NCBI RefSeq assembly: GCF_036245865.1 | Contig: NZ_BTTW01000002.1 | Coordinates: 620,001 to 684,000 of the forward strand | From: Corallococcus caeni | GTDB lineage: Bacteria; Myxococcota; Myxococcia; Myxococcales; Myxococcaceae | Direction: 5' to 3' | DNA: 64,000 nucleotides | Shown here: positions 17,956 to 26,004 of the stretch, piece after piece | Layout: every line of letters begins with the position of its first letter | Position numbering within the stretch: position 1 is the stretch's first letter | Notes under the pieces: generated by a model | Told to the model about the DNA's origin: nothing | What the model saw: only the letters and a program-made list of their open reading frames with translations | The model's database searches: none | Made by a program: the position numbers and the translations under genes

Positions 17956-18705
17956 GTGTTCCGCGCCCTCGTGTTCGCCGCTGCCCTGTTGTCCGCCGCC
18001 ACCGCCTCCGCCCAGTGCACGGGGGATGGCGTGCAGCTGTATCCCGCGCCCGGGGGCATCGTCCCCACCAACATGCGCCTCCTGCTGGAGGGCGTGGGCA
18101 CCGCGAAGTCGCCGGTGCTGGGGCTGGTGGGCAAGCCGCTGAAGCTGGTCTCCACCGACCACGAGGTGAAGCTCAAGGTCACCAAGGGCTGGGAGAGCAG
18201 CCTGGGCCGCGCCACCGTCATCCTCAAGCTGGCGGAGCCGATGCAGCCCGACAAGCGCTACTTCCTGAACCTGCAGGAGGTGCTCCCCAACGTGTCCCTC
18301 CTCAACGGCCAGGTGGGCGCGCAGCCCTCGTGGCTGAGCGGCAAGGGGCCGGACGCCAAGGCCCCCAAGTGGGTGAAGCGCCCCGCCGTGTCGGAGGGCT
18401 TCGTGCGCCGCTCGCCCCAGGGCATCGCGCGCTTCGTGAAGCTCAACCTCGCCCTGCGCGAGGAGAGCCCCTCCTTCCTGGTGGTGAAGCTGTCGCCGCG
18501 CCGCCTGGGCCTCTCCCCCCAGCAGTACCTGCTGCCCGTGCAGGGCAACACCGCTTATCTGGGCCATGAGGCCTGCGGCGGGGCGTTCTCGCTGGAGGAC
18601 GGGCGCAGCTACCGCGCGCGCATCGAGGCCTTCGATGCGGCGGGCAACCTGGCGCCGTCGACGCCTCCCGTGGACTTCGAGGCCCCGTCCGCCCAGGGCC
18701 CCTAG
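17956..18705 (+). CDS. Secreted protein of unknown function
   Basis: 249 residues from a GTG start. The signal peptide VFRALVFAAALLSAATASAQ precedes a likely cleavage site. The mature part has alternating beta strands (GIVPTNMRLLLEGVGT, HEVKLKVTKGWESSLGRATV, YRARIEAFDAAGNLAP) resembling Ig/FN3-like domains, with one pair of cysteines (QCTG and HEACGG). No catalytic motif is visible. The gene stands just upstream of hemF with 43 bp between them. Confidence 0.75.
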   Translation: MFRALVFAAALLSAATASAQCTGDGVQLYPAPGGIVPTNMRLLLEGVGTAKSPVLGLVGKPLKLVSTDHEVKLKVTKGWESSLGRATVILKLAEPMQPDKRYFLNLQEVLPNVSLLNGQVGAQPSWLSGKGPDAKAPKWVKRPAVSEGFVRRSPQGIARFVKLNLALREESPSFLVVKLSPRRLGLSPQQYLLPVQGNTAYLGHEACGGAFSLEDGRSYRARIEAFDAAGNLAPSTPPVDFEAPSAQGP

Positions 18706-18748
18706 TAGTGTGTCCGCCCGTTCAACCCACGACAGGGAGACAACGGGC

Positions 18749-19648
18749 ATGACGGCGACGGTGGACGTGGAGGGCTTGAAGGCGCGCATGACCGCCTTCA
18801 TCCAGAAGCTCCAGGACGACATCTGTGGCGCGCTGGAACAGCTGGACGGCCAGGGCCGCTTCCGCGAGGACGCGTGGACCCGCCCGGGCGGCGGTGGCGG
18901 CCGCAGCCGCGTGCTGGAGGAGGGCGCCGTCCTGGAGAAGGCGGGCGTCAACACCTCCATCGTCCACGGCGAGCTGGAGGAGGCCTTCGCGAAGAAGCTC
19001 CAGGGCGAGGGGCGCACCTTCTGGGCCGGCGGCCTGTCGCTGGTGCTGCACCCGCGCAGCCCGCACGTGCCCACGGTGCACGCCAACTACCGCTTCATCC
19101 AGCAGGGCGGCCGCGCGTGGTTCGGCGGCGGCGCGGACCTGACGCCGTACTACCTGCACGACGAGGACGCGGCCCACTTCCACCGCGTGCACAAGGCCGC
19201 GTGCGACGCGCACGACCCCACGTACTACCCGCGCTTCAAGGCCGCGTGCGACCACTACTTCCACCTGCGCCACCGGGGCGAGGCGCGCGGCGTGGGCGGC
19301 CTCTTCTTCGAGAACATGGGCGGCGACCTGGAGCGTGAGTTCGCCTTCGTGCAGGCGTGCGGCAACAGCTTCATCCCCGCGTACCTGCCCATCGCGCGGA
19401 AGCACAAGGACACGCCGGTGACGGAAGAACAGCGCTTCTGGCAGGAGGTGCGCCGGGGCCGCTACGTGGAGTTCAACCTGGTCTACGACCGGGGCACCAT
19501 CTTCGGCCTGGAGACGCAGGGGCGCACGGAGTCCATCCTCATGTCGCTGCCGCCTCGCGTGCGCTGGCGCTACGACCACCACCCGGAGCCCGGCACCCCG
19601 GAGGCCCGGCTGGTGGAGGTGCTGCGCAACCCCCGGGAGTGGGCCTGA
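18749..19648 (+). CDS. hemF: Oxygen-dependent coproporphyrinogen III oxidase
   Basis: 299 residues, with AGGGAG before the ATG at 18749. It catalyses oxidative decarboxylation of coproporphyrinogen III to protoporphyrinogen IX in heme synthesis, using O2. The family signatures are clear: GGGGGRSRVLEEGAVLEKAG, VHANYRFIQQ, WFGGGADLTPYYLHDEDAAH, FKAACDHYFHLRHRGEARG, GGLFFENM, RRGRYVEFNLVYDRGTIFGL and the C-terminal LMSLPPRVRWRYDHHPEPGT. Length matches the bacterial enzyme. The final A of its TGA is the A of the next gene's ATG, so the downstream gene is translationally coupled. Confidence 0.97.
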   Translation: MTATVDVEGLKARMTAFIQKLQDDICGALEQLDGQGRFREDAWTRPGGGGGRSRVLEEGAVLEKAGVNTSIVHGELEEAFAKKLQGEGRTFWAGGLSLVLHPRSPHVPTVHANYRFIQQGGRAWFGGGADLTPYYLHDEDAAHFHRVHKAACDAHDPTYYPRFKAACDHYFHLRHRGEARGVGGLFFENMGGDLEREFAFVQACGNSFIPAYLPIARKHKDTPVTEEQRFWQEVRRGRYVEFNLVYDRGTIFGLETQGRTESILMSLPPRVRWRYDHHPEPGTPEARLVEVLRNPREWA

Positions 19649-20160
19649 TGTCATCGCCTCCGGAGCCCGGCCCCGCGAAAGCGCGCAACACGGGCGTGCG
19701 CCTGGGCATCGCCGTCACCGTGTTCGCGGCGATGGCCGCCACCGCCCTGTTCATCACGCAGCTGCCGGCGATGAAGGGCGGCGGGGCCGCGTCCCCGGAG
19801 CAGGTGGCCAACGAGGCCCGCATCCAGGTGCTGGCCCTGTGCGACGCGGTGCAGGGCTTCCGCGACGAACACGGCGACTACGTGACCATCGCGCCCTATC
19901 CCGTCCCCGTGCCCCAGCGGGGAGAGGCCGTGCCGTTCCCGAAGGACCACGAGGACTTCCGCCGCATCGGCTTCGACCCCGGCCCCACCGTGCACCTGCA
20001 GTACGAGGTGCGGGTGGAGGAGAGCCCCGTGGGCGAGCCGGAGGTGTCCTGCCTCGCCCGCGCGGACACGGACGGCGACGGCCTCAACGCCGTCTACCGC
20101 ATCCGTCTGGATGCCAACGGGATGACGACCCCCGTGCAGGTGGAGCACGAGGGGGAGTAG
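19648..20160 (+). CDS. Single-span membrane protein with pseudopilin-like soluble domain
   Basis: 170 residues, start overlapping the hemF stop (TGATG). A transmembrane helix lies at about residues 19-41 (LGIAVTVFAAMAATALFIT). The following segment EQVANEARIQVLALCDAVQG, GFRDEHGDYVTIAPYP is laid out like the first helix and strand of type IV pilin or pseudopilin proteins, but no prepilin-peptidase site is present. Near the C-terminus an Asp-rich turn (ADTDGDGLNAVYRIRLDANG) could bind calcium. Two cysteines may pair. No function is recognised; the pilin likeness is structural inference. Confidence 0.7.
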   Translation: MSSPPEPGPAKARNTGVRLGIAVTVFAAMAATALFITQLPAMKGGGAASPEQVANEARIQVLALCDAVQGFRDEHGDYVTIAPYPVPVPQRGEAVPFPKDHEDFRRIGFDPGPTVHLQYEVRVEESPVGEPEVSCLARADTDGDGLNAVYRIRLDANGMTTPVQVEHEGE

Positions 20161-20204
20161 CCCCCCATGCAACTCCGGGTTCTCGTTGTGAGAGAATCCT
20201 GGCA

Positions 20205-21455
20205 ATGGGAAACGTCGGCGACATCCGCGGCCCCCGCGTGGGTGGGAATCAAGGCCCCGGCGGGCCCCGCTCTGGCGGTGGGCCCTCGGGGCCCGCGCCC
20301 ACGTCGCCGGCCTCTCCGTTCCGCGATGACGGGATGGAGACCTCCACCCCCACCACCTCGCCCGGGGACCGCACCCGCATCGGAGCCCCGCCCGTGGGCC
20401 TTCCTCCGGAAGCGGACGGCGGCGCGCCGCTGGAGCCCGGTGAGCAGGGGCTCCCCAGTGGCGAGGCGACGGAGAGCAGCGGCGAAGGTCTGGAGGCCGG
20501 CGCCTCCCCGGACGGCGCCAGCGCGGACGGCACGCCCCAGGACGTGGGCGCGCGCTCGCTCCGCGTCGGCGTTCCCAACCGGGGCCCGCTGCCCCCGCGC
20601 ACCGACAAGGGCGGCGGCACGGCGCGGGCGCCCCGCGCGGACGCCGGCACCGGCTTCGAGTCCTCCGGCACGGCCACCCAGACGCCCCGGCGCAAGGGCG
20701 GCGACGGCTTCCGCACGCCCGGCGCGGGCCCCACCACCGCCAGCCCCTACCTGGGCGCGGGCGAGGCGCGCGGGCCGGTGCTGGACGTGGAGTCGCTCAT
20801 CCCCTCCGACTTGAAGGACCTGGAGGGCCAGCTCGCGGTGGGCAAGCGCTTCGCGTCGGACGGGGCGCTCTTGGCCGCGCAGGTGCGGCCCTCGTCGCTG
20901 CCCTCGTCGGACCGGGTGGCCCGCCTGTGGGCCTTCTTCGCCGCGTACGCGGAGGCCGCCGCCTGGCACCCGCCCGCTCCGGAGGGCAGGGCCGCCTTCG
21001 CGCAGGCCCTCAAGGACCAGGGCTTCGCCGGGCTCCAGGACGCCCACACCGGGCAGGACGGCGTGGAGGCCGGCCTCTGGGTGATGGACGCGCCCACGCC
21101 CGAGGAGGCCCGCGAGCGCGCGGACGCCGTCCGGCTGGAGCCCCCGCCCGACGTGCGCCACTCCGAGCAGGCCGCCCCGCTCACCCCCGGCCTCTACCAG
21201 CCCCTTCCGGGGCCCTTCGTGCGCCGGGACGCCCAGGGCCAGCCCCTCCAGAACGACGACCCCCACGACCGCAACCGCACGGACCGGCGGCTGGGCGGCC
21301 GGATGTTCTGGAACGTGCTCCACGCCTTCCGGGCCGGTGAGGACACCGAGGACTCCGCCGTCTCCCAGGCCCAGTGGGACCGCATGGTGTTCGGGGCGGT
21401 CCTGGCCATGGTGGGCCTGGCGCTGGCCGCCATCGCGCTCGTCAGCTCCCTCTAG
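20205..21455 (+). CDS. Pro/Gly-rich tail-anchored membrane protein
   Basis: 416 residues. The first ~180 are low complexity, rich in Gly, Pro, Ser, Thr and Ala (GGNQGPGGPRSGGGPSGP, TSTPTTSPGDRTRIGAPP) and likely disordered. Residues ~190-310 form a compact, mostly helical domain (VESLIPSDLKDLEGQLAVGK, VARLWAFFAAYAEAAAWHPP). A single transmembrane helix sits at the extreme C-terminus (VFGAVLAMVGLALAAIALVS), so the protein is tail-anchored with its bulk in the cytoplasm. No family is recognised. It lies 61 bp upstream of rpoE1 on the same strand. Confidence 0.7.
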   Translation: MGNVGDIRGPRVGGNQGPGGPRSGGGPSGPAPTSPASPFRDDGMETSTPTTSPGDRTRIGAPPVGLPPEADGGAPLEPGEQGLPSGEATESSGEGLEAGASPDGASADGTPQDVGARSLRVGVPNRGPLPPRTDKGGGTARAPRADAGTGFESSGTATQTPRRKGGDGFRTPGAGPTTASPYLGAGEARGPVLDVESLIPSDLKDLEGQLAVGKRFASDGALLAAQVRPSSLPSSDRVARLWAFFAAYAEAAAWHPPAPEGRAAFAQALKDQGFAGLQDAHTGQDGVEAGLWVMDAPTPEEARERADAVRLEPPPDVRHSEQAAPLTPGLYQPLPGPFVRRDAQGQPLQNDDPHDRNRTDRRLGGRMFWNVLHAFRAGEDTEDSAVSQAQWDRMVFGAVLAMVGLALAAIALVSSL

Positions 21456-21516
21456 GAGCGACGGGCCGCGTCGAAAGCCTTGGGGTTGTCGCGGCCTGTG
21501 CTACGGTGCCGCGCAC

Positions 21517-22131
21517 TTGGCCACCGACGACCTCACACTCGTCAAGCGCGTCCGCAGCGGGGACCAGCGCGCCTTCAAGCTCCTCGTCGAGCGTTACCAG
21601 CGCAAGGTGTACGCCGTCGCGCTCGGAATGCTGAAGGACAAGGAGGAGGCGATGGACGTCTCCCAGGAGGCGTTCGTCAAGGTCTACAAGTACCTGGACC
21701 ACTTCAAGGGCGACGCGTCCTTCTACACGTGGCTCTACCGCATCACGTCCAACATCTGCATCGACGTGCTGCGCAAGCGCCGGGGCAGCGGCGAGCCCGT
21801 GGAGTTCGACGAGACGCAGGACGTGGACCTGTCCGAGGCCCGCATCGGCGCGCTGGGCAGCCGCCTGGGGACGAACCCCCAGAAGAGCGCCCTGCGCAAG
21901 GAGCTGGCGGAGAAGATCCAGGAGGCGCTGGCCACGGTGCCGGAGAAGCACCGCGCCATCCTCCTGCTGCGCGAAATCGAGGGAATGTCCTACGAGGACC
22001 TGGCCCGCACGCTGGACATCCCCAAGGGCACGGTGATGAGCCGCCTGTTCCACGCGCGCGCCAAGGTGCAGAAAATCCTGGGGGATTACCTGGAGCTGGA
22101 CGAAGCCAAGAGCGGGGTGGGCAACGAATGA
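21517..22131 (+). CDS. rpoE1: RNA polymerase ECF sigma factor RpoE1
   Basis: 204 residues from a TTG start (ATDDLTLVKRVRSGDQRAF); no ATG fits upstream. Sigma region 2 spans ~18-88 (LVERYQRKVYAVALGMLKDK, DVSQEAFVKVYKYLDHFKG, YTWLYRITSNICIDVLRK) and region 4 spans ~135-190 (LREIEGMSYEDLARTLDIPK, GTVMSRLFHARAKVQKIL). The sequence resembles Myxococcus xanthus RpoE1, linked there to motility and developmental behaviour. A membrane zinc-finger anti-sigma gene follows 85 bp downstream, so activity is probably released by an envelope signal. No ribosome site precedes the TTG, and the start is the least certain point. Confidence 0.9.
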   Translation: MATDDLTLVKRVRSGDQRAFKLLVERYQRKVYAVALGMLKDKEEAMDVSQEAFVKVYKYLDHFKGDASFYTWLYRITSNICIDVLRKRRGSGEPVEFDETQDVDLSEARIGALGSRLGTNPQKSALRKELAEKIQEALATVPEKHRAILLLREIEGMSYEDLARTLDIPKGTVMSRLFHARAKVQKILGDYLELDEAKSGVGNE

Positions 22132-22216
22132 GGGTGCCAGAAAGGCCTCCTCGAATATCTGTGGGCCCGAGCGCGTCCCCACCGACGAATTCCCACCAGC
22201 CCGCAGGGTGAAGAGT

Positions 22217-22879
22217 ATGGCCGGAAATCCCGCGTGTGAGCGTTTCGTACCGCTCCTGTCTCCCTACATCGACGGTGAACTCGCTCCCGGGGAGCGCGTG
22301 AACGTGGAGCGGCACCTGGCCGCCTGCCGGGACTGCACGGGCCGCGCGGCGGACCTGCGCGCCGAGTCCGGGCTGCTGCGGGTGGGCCTGGACATGGCGG
22401 TGGACGACGTCGACTTCAAGGACTTCGCCCAGAAGGTCATGGCCCGGGTGACGCCGGAGAAGCCGCCCCTCATCGAGCGGCTGCGGCTGGCCCTGTCGGA
22501 GATGTTCCTCTACCAGCGCACCGCGATGATCTCGTCGCTGGCCACCGCCGCGGTGGTGCTGCTGGTGGCGCTGCCGCTGGTGCTGCGCGACACCGCGCCG
22601 GAGGGCTACGCCGCCGAGCGCATGACGGTGAAGTCCATCCAGTCCTACCAGGGCGCCCGCGTGGCCCCGGTGGTGATGGAGACGGAGGGCGGCGGCTCCA
22701 TCATCTGGATGGTGGACGAGCAGGAGCAGGCCCCGGAGACCGTGAAGGGCGCCGCCGACGGGCAGAAGAAGCCGGGCGTGACGGAAGGCCAGGAATCGAG
22801 CGTGGAGCCGGACGACCAGGGAGGACAGCCGGCGGCGGCTCCGTCCGTCCCGCCGCGGCCCACCGGAGGAGCGCTATGA
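22217..22879 (+). CDS. Membrane-bound zinc-finger anti-sigma factor
   Basis: 220 residues from the ATG at 22217, with AGGGTG correctly placed; a GTG three codons upstream is possible. The N-terminal ZAS/zf-HC2 motif is intact (VERHLAACRDC, H-x3-C-x2-C), preceded by LSPYIDGELAPGERV. One transmembrane helix lies at about residues 100-120 (MISSLATAAVVLLVALPLVL). The periplasmic tail is Gly/Glu/Pro-rich and ends in PPRPTGGAL. Such proteins hold their ECF sigma factor at the membrane until the periplasmic part is cleaved or altered. It sits between rpoE1 and a periplasmic protein gene, overlapping the latter by 4 nt. Confidence 0.9.
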   Translation: MAGNPACERFVPLLSPYIDGELAPGERVNVERHLAACRDCTGRAADLRAESGLLRVGLDMAVDDVDFKDFAQKVMARVTPEKPPLIERLRLALSEMFLYQRTAMISSLATAAVVLLVALPLVLRDTAPEGYAAERMTVKSIQSYQGARVAPVVMETEGGGSIIWMVDEQEQAPETVKGAADGQKKPGVTEGQESSVEPDDQGGQPAAAPSVPPRPTGGAL

Positions 22880-23328
22880 CGAAGCCGACGTGGGCGGTGC
22901 TGGCACTGCTGTTCGCCGTGGGCTGGGTGCTGGGGCCGTCGGTGGCCTTCGCCCAGGAGCAGAAGGTGAAGGTCCAGGTGGAGGTGGTGCTGGCCTCCAA
23001 CAAGGGCACGGTGGTGGACCCGCCGGAGCTGGGCAAGATGAAGGAGGCGTTCCAGAAGCAGAACTTCAGCTTCACGTCCTTCAAGCGCATGTCGCTGGAC
23101 ACGGTGGAGGTGGGCGCCCAGAAGCCCACGGAAGTGAAGCTCCCCAACGGGACGAACGCGTCGCTCCAGCTGCTGGGCATGAAGGACGGCAGCGCCACGC
23201 TGCGCGTCATCATCCCGAACCAGTCCTCCGTGGAGGTGGAGCTGGGCCGCCAGGGCGCCGTGTACCAGAAGGCCGGCAAGCACGTGGGCGGCGAGCTCAT
23301 CCTCGTCCTGGTGCCGCCGTCGAAGTAG
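22876..23328 (+). CDS. Periplasmic protein coupled to the anti-sigma factor
   Basis: 150 residues. ATG overlaps the anti-sigma stop (ATGA). The signal peptide MTKPTWAVLALLFAVGWVLG, PSVAFAQ precedes a beta-rich domain (KVKVQVEVVLASNKGTVVDP, FSFTSFKRMSLDTVEVGAQK, ELILVLVPPSK). No known family is recognised. Its coupling to rpoE1 and the anti-sigma gene suggests a sensor or modulator of the anti-sigma periplasmic tail (inference). It is the last gene before a long non-coding repeat region. Confidence 0.82.
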   Translation: MTKPTWAVLALLFAVGWVLGPSVAFAQEQKVKVQVEVVLASNKGTVVDPPELGKMKEAFQKQNFSFTSFKRMSLDTVEVGAQKPTEVKLPNGTNASLQLLGMKDGSATLRVIIPNQSSVEVELGRQGAVYQKAGKHVGGELILVLVPPSK

Positions 23329-23690
23329 CCGTGTGAGCCGTGACGGATGCGCGCCGCCCTCGGGCAGGCGCCGTCCGGTGGAAGCACCCCTCCCTGACGC
23401 CTGGATGGCCCCCTCCTTCCCGGGCGGCCCCGCGTCAGGGTCCCGCTGCTCCTGAATCTTCCCTCCTCCTCGCACATCCACCCCTGCGTGGGCGGTGTGC
23501 TGGCTGTCCAGGTGTCGGAGCGCTCCGTCCCGCGCCTGACGTGCGCCGGGGTGCGCCTGCGACCGCGGGGCAGGAAAGAGGGCGGAACTACCTGGAGCCG
23601 GGCTGAAAGAAAGTCAGTCCTGCCCGCTTCCCACGGCGTGCCTCAGGGTTTCTTCCCTCGGAAAACGCCGGGTTGAGCGACGGCACGGCA
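23329..23690. other. Intergenic stretch without a convincing gene
   Basis: Between the rpoE1 operon and the minisatellite there are only short frames without ribosome sites or protein-like composition. No clear hairpin with a T-run is visible. Confidence 0.4.
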
Positions 23691-23699
23691 GTTGCTCTT

Positions 23700-24050
23700 G
23701 GGTCTGAGGGCAGGACGGGCGGGACGGTGGGCGGGCAGGGCGGCGGGGCGGGGCGGGCAGGACGGGGCGGTACGGGCGGGACGGGGTCGGGGCAGCAAGG
23801 CAGGCCGGGGCAGTACGGGCGGGACGGGGTCGGGGCAGCACGGGGCGGTACGGGCGGGACGGGGTCGGGGCAGCAAGGCAGGACGGGGCGGTACGGGCGG
23901 GACGGGGTCGGGGCAGCAAGGCAGGACGGGGCGGGACGGGCGGGACGGGGTCGGGGCAGCAAGGCAGGACGGGGCAGGGCGGGTCGGGGCGGTACGGGCG
24001 GGACGGGGCAGGGGCAGCACGGCAGGACGGGCGGTACGGGGCGGTACGGC
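23700..24050 (+). repeat. G-rich 43-bp minisatellite
   Basis: Tandem copies of a 43-bp unit beginning CGGTACGGGCGGGACGGGGT and ending in CAGCAAGGCAGGACGGGG. Full units start at 23768, 23846, 23889 and 23932. A 35-bp copy lies at 23811 and degenerate copies reach about 24050. The left flank (23707-23767) is built of the same GGGCGGGACGGG words. The unit length is not a multiple of three, and frames crossing it on either strand are repeat artefacts. Many runs of three or four G on the plus strand could fold into G-quadruplexes. Confidence 0.9.
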
Positions 24051-24096
24051 ACATCACGCAGACGGGCAGACACTTCATCCTCAGGAGACAAAGACC

Positions 24097-24333
24097 ATGG
24101 CGACCAAGACCCAGAAGCAGACCATCCAGCGCAAGGCCCGTCAGATGAAGGCGAAGACGGTCAAGGCCGTGTCCTCCGCTGGCAAGCAGGCGAAGCGCGT
24201 GCAGGTGACGCTCGGTGACCTGATCGCCGCGGCCTTCGACACCGTGGGCGGCGAGGCTCGCAAGGTGGCCAAGGTTGTCTCCTCGACCGACATGACGCTG
24301 GCGACCGGCAAGCACATTGTCTTCGTGGGGTGA
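24097..24333 (+). CDS. Small basic protein of unknown function
   Basis: 78 residues, with AGGAG before the ATG at 24097. The N-terminal half is strongly basic (MATKTQKQTIQRKARQMKAK, TVKAVSSAGKQAKRVQV), like a nucleic-acid-binding tail. The second half (LGDLIAAAFDTVGGEARKVA) could be a helix, ending in TGKHIVFVG. The family is not recognised. It begins directly after the minisatellite, and the frame extending upstream through the repeat is not coding. The phospholipase D gene follows closely. Confidence 0.7.
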   Translation: MATKTQKQTIQRKARQMKAKTVKAVSSAGKQAKRVQVTLGDLIAAAFDTVGGEARKVAKVVSSTDMTLATGKHIVFVG

Positions 24334-24393
24334 TTGCTGCCGCCGGCCGGGCGCGGACACATCAGGGATCCACTCCAGGGCCAGGTGAACGAC

Positions 24394-26004
24394 GTGAAAT
24401 CCATTCTCATCCCCGGACGCAACTGCTGGACGCGGACGGAAACGCATGACGCGGGCGTGCTGGTGGACGCCCGGGATTACTACCGAGAGCTGTATCGGGC
24501 CATCCGGAAGGCCCGCCGCTCCATCGTCATCACCGGTTGGCAGTTCGACAGCGACGTCACGTTGCTGCGCGGTGAGGACCTGGAAGAGGCGAACGGAGGC
24601 GAGGTCCGGCTGCTGCCGCTGTTGGACCAGATGTGCCGGGAGAACCCGGAGCTGCACGTCTACATCCTCGCCTGGGACTTCAGCATGCTGCTCGCCATGG
24701 AGCGCGAGTGGATGCAGAACGTGCTCTTCAACTGGACCACGAACGAGCGGCTGCGCTTCCGCTTCGATTCCTCCAGCCCGCTCTACGGAGCCCATCACCA
24801 GAAGCTCGTCGTCGTCGACGGCGTGATGGCCTTCACCGGCGGCATGGACGTGTGTGACTGCCGCTGGGACGACCGGGACCACCCCGCGCGCTCGAAGCTG
24901 CGCTGCGACTCCGGCCGCGACCCGCATGGGCCCTACCACGACGTGCAGACGGTGCTGACGGGCCCCGCGGTGAAGCCGCTCGCGGAGCTGTTCGAGGCGC
25001 GCTGGGCGCACTCGGGCGGTGGCGAGCTCCACCTGGAGCCCGTGAACCGCGACGACCTGACCTTCGAAGCGACGATGCCCGCGCCTCCGGGCCCGGTGGC
25101 CATCAGCCGCACCTTTGGAAAGACCATCCTGCCGCCGCAAGCGGAGGTGCAGGAGATCCGCGCGCTGTACGTGGACGCCATCGACGCGGCCGAACGCTTC
25201 ATCTACATCGAGAACCAGTACTTCTCCTCGCGCGCCATCTACGACGCGCTCGTCAAGCGCATGCGCGCGGCCGGACGGCCCAGGCTCCAGGTGATGCTGG
25301 TGCTGCCCCGTCAGCCCGAAGCGCTGCGCGAGCAGATCGCCATGGGCGTGGCCCAGGTGCGCCTGCTGCGCGCGCTGCGCGAGGTGGCCTCCGAAACGGG
25401 CCACGGCTTCGCGGTGTACGGCTCGGCGGCGAAGGACGAGGACGGCTCGGATGTCTTCACGTACATCCACTCGAAGGTCCTGATCGTGGACGACACGTTC
25501 ATGACCATCGGCTCCGCGAACACGACCAACCGCAGCCTGGGCCTGGATTCAGAGCTCAACCTGAGCTGGGAGGCGCAGGCGCCCGGGGACGCCGTGTCGA
25601 GCGCCATCCGCCGCGTGCGCGTGTCGCTGATGGCGGAGCAGGCGGGCCTGGCGGGCGTGGCCGCGCTGCGCCCGCTGGTGGCCGCGACGCACATGGTGGA
25701 GACGCTGGACCGGCTGGCCCACGACGGGCAGCACCGGCTGCGTCCACACCCGCTGGAGACGGTGTTCGACCAGAACCCCCTCTTCAAGCCGCTGGAGCCG
25801 GAGGAGTTCCTCATCGACCCGGAGGAGTCGGTGCTGGACGAGTCCCTCTTCGAGGCCCTGCACAAGGGCGACGACGGCCTCTTCGCCTCCGGCGTTCGCC
25901 TGCTGTCGCGGTGGCTCGTCGGCAAGTCGTGCGACACGGCCCGGCACAGCGCCATCCTGCCTTGCGCTTCCGTGCAGGAGGAGGGCGGGACGGCGGAGAG
26001 CTAG
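24394..26004 (+). CDS. Phospholipase D-family protein
   Basis: 536 residues from the GTG at 24394 (AGGTGA five bases upstream); the GTG at 24385 is an alternative. Two HKD motifs are complete: AHHQKLVVVDGVMAFTGGMD (~res 140) and YIHSKVLIVDDTFMTIGSAN (~res 360). The YIENQYFSS block between them is typical of bacterial and eukaryote-like PLD/cardiolipin-synthase proteins. Such enzymes hydrolyse or transfer phosphatidyl groups through a phosphohistidine. No signal peptide is evident. The last ~90 residues are specific to this protein. Its TAG overlaps the TAG of the converging gene (CTAG). Confidence 0.92.
   Translation: MKSILIPGRNCWTRTETHDAGVLVDARDYYRELYRAIRKARRSIVITGWQFDSDVTLLRGEDLEEANGGEVRLLPLLDQMCRENPELHVYILAWDFSMLLAMEREWMQNVLFNWTTNERLRFRFDSSSPLYGAHHQKLVVVDGVMAFTGGMDVCDCRWDDRDHPARSKLRCDSGRDPHGPYHDVQTVLTGPAVKPLAELFEARWAHSGGGELHLEPVNRDDLTFEATMPAPPGPVAISRTFGKTILPPQAEVQEIRALYVDAIDAAERFIYIENQYFSSRAIYDALVKRMRAAGRPRLQVMLVLPRQPEALREQIAMGVAQVRLLRALREVASETGHGFAVYGSAAKDEDGSDVFTYIHSKVLIVDDTFMTIGSANTTNRSLGLDSELNLSWEAQAPGDAVSSAIRRVRVSLMAEQAGLAGVAALRPLVAATHMVETLDRLAHDGQHRLRPHPLETVFDQNPLFKPLEPEEFLIDPEESVLDESLFEALHKGDDGLFASGVRLLSRWLVGKSCDTARHSAILPCASVQEEGGTAES

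Noticed and set aside
23588-24091. Pro/Arg/Cys-rich open frames across the minisatellite on the minus strand, and Gly-rich ones on the plus strand
   Set aside because: They are translations of a 43-bp non-triplet repeat, differ between frames and have no ribosome site.
23614-25470. A 618-codon minus-strand frame opposite the phospholipase D gene
   Set aside because: It is antisense to a protein with intact HKD motifs; its composition is that of a shadow frame.
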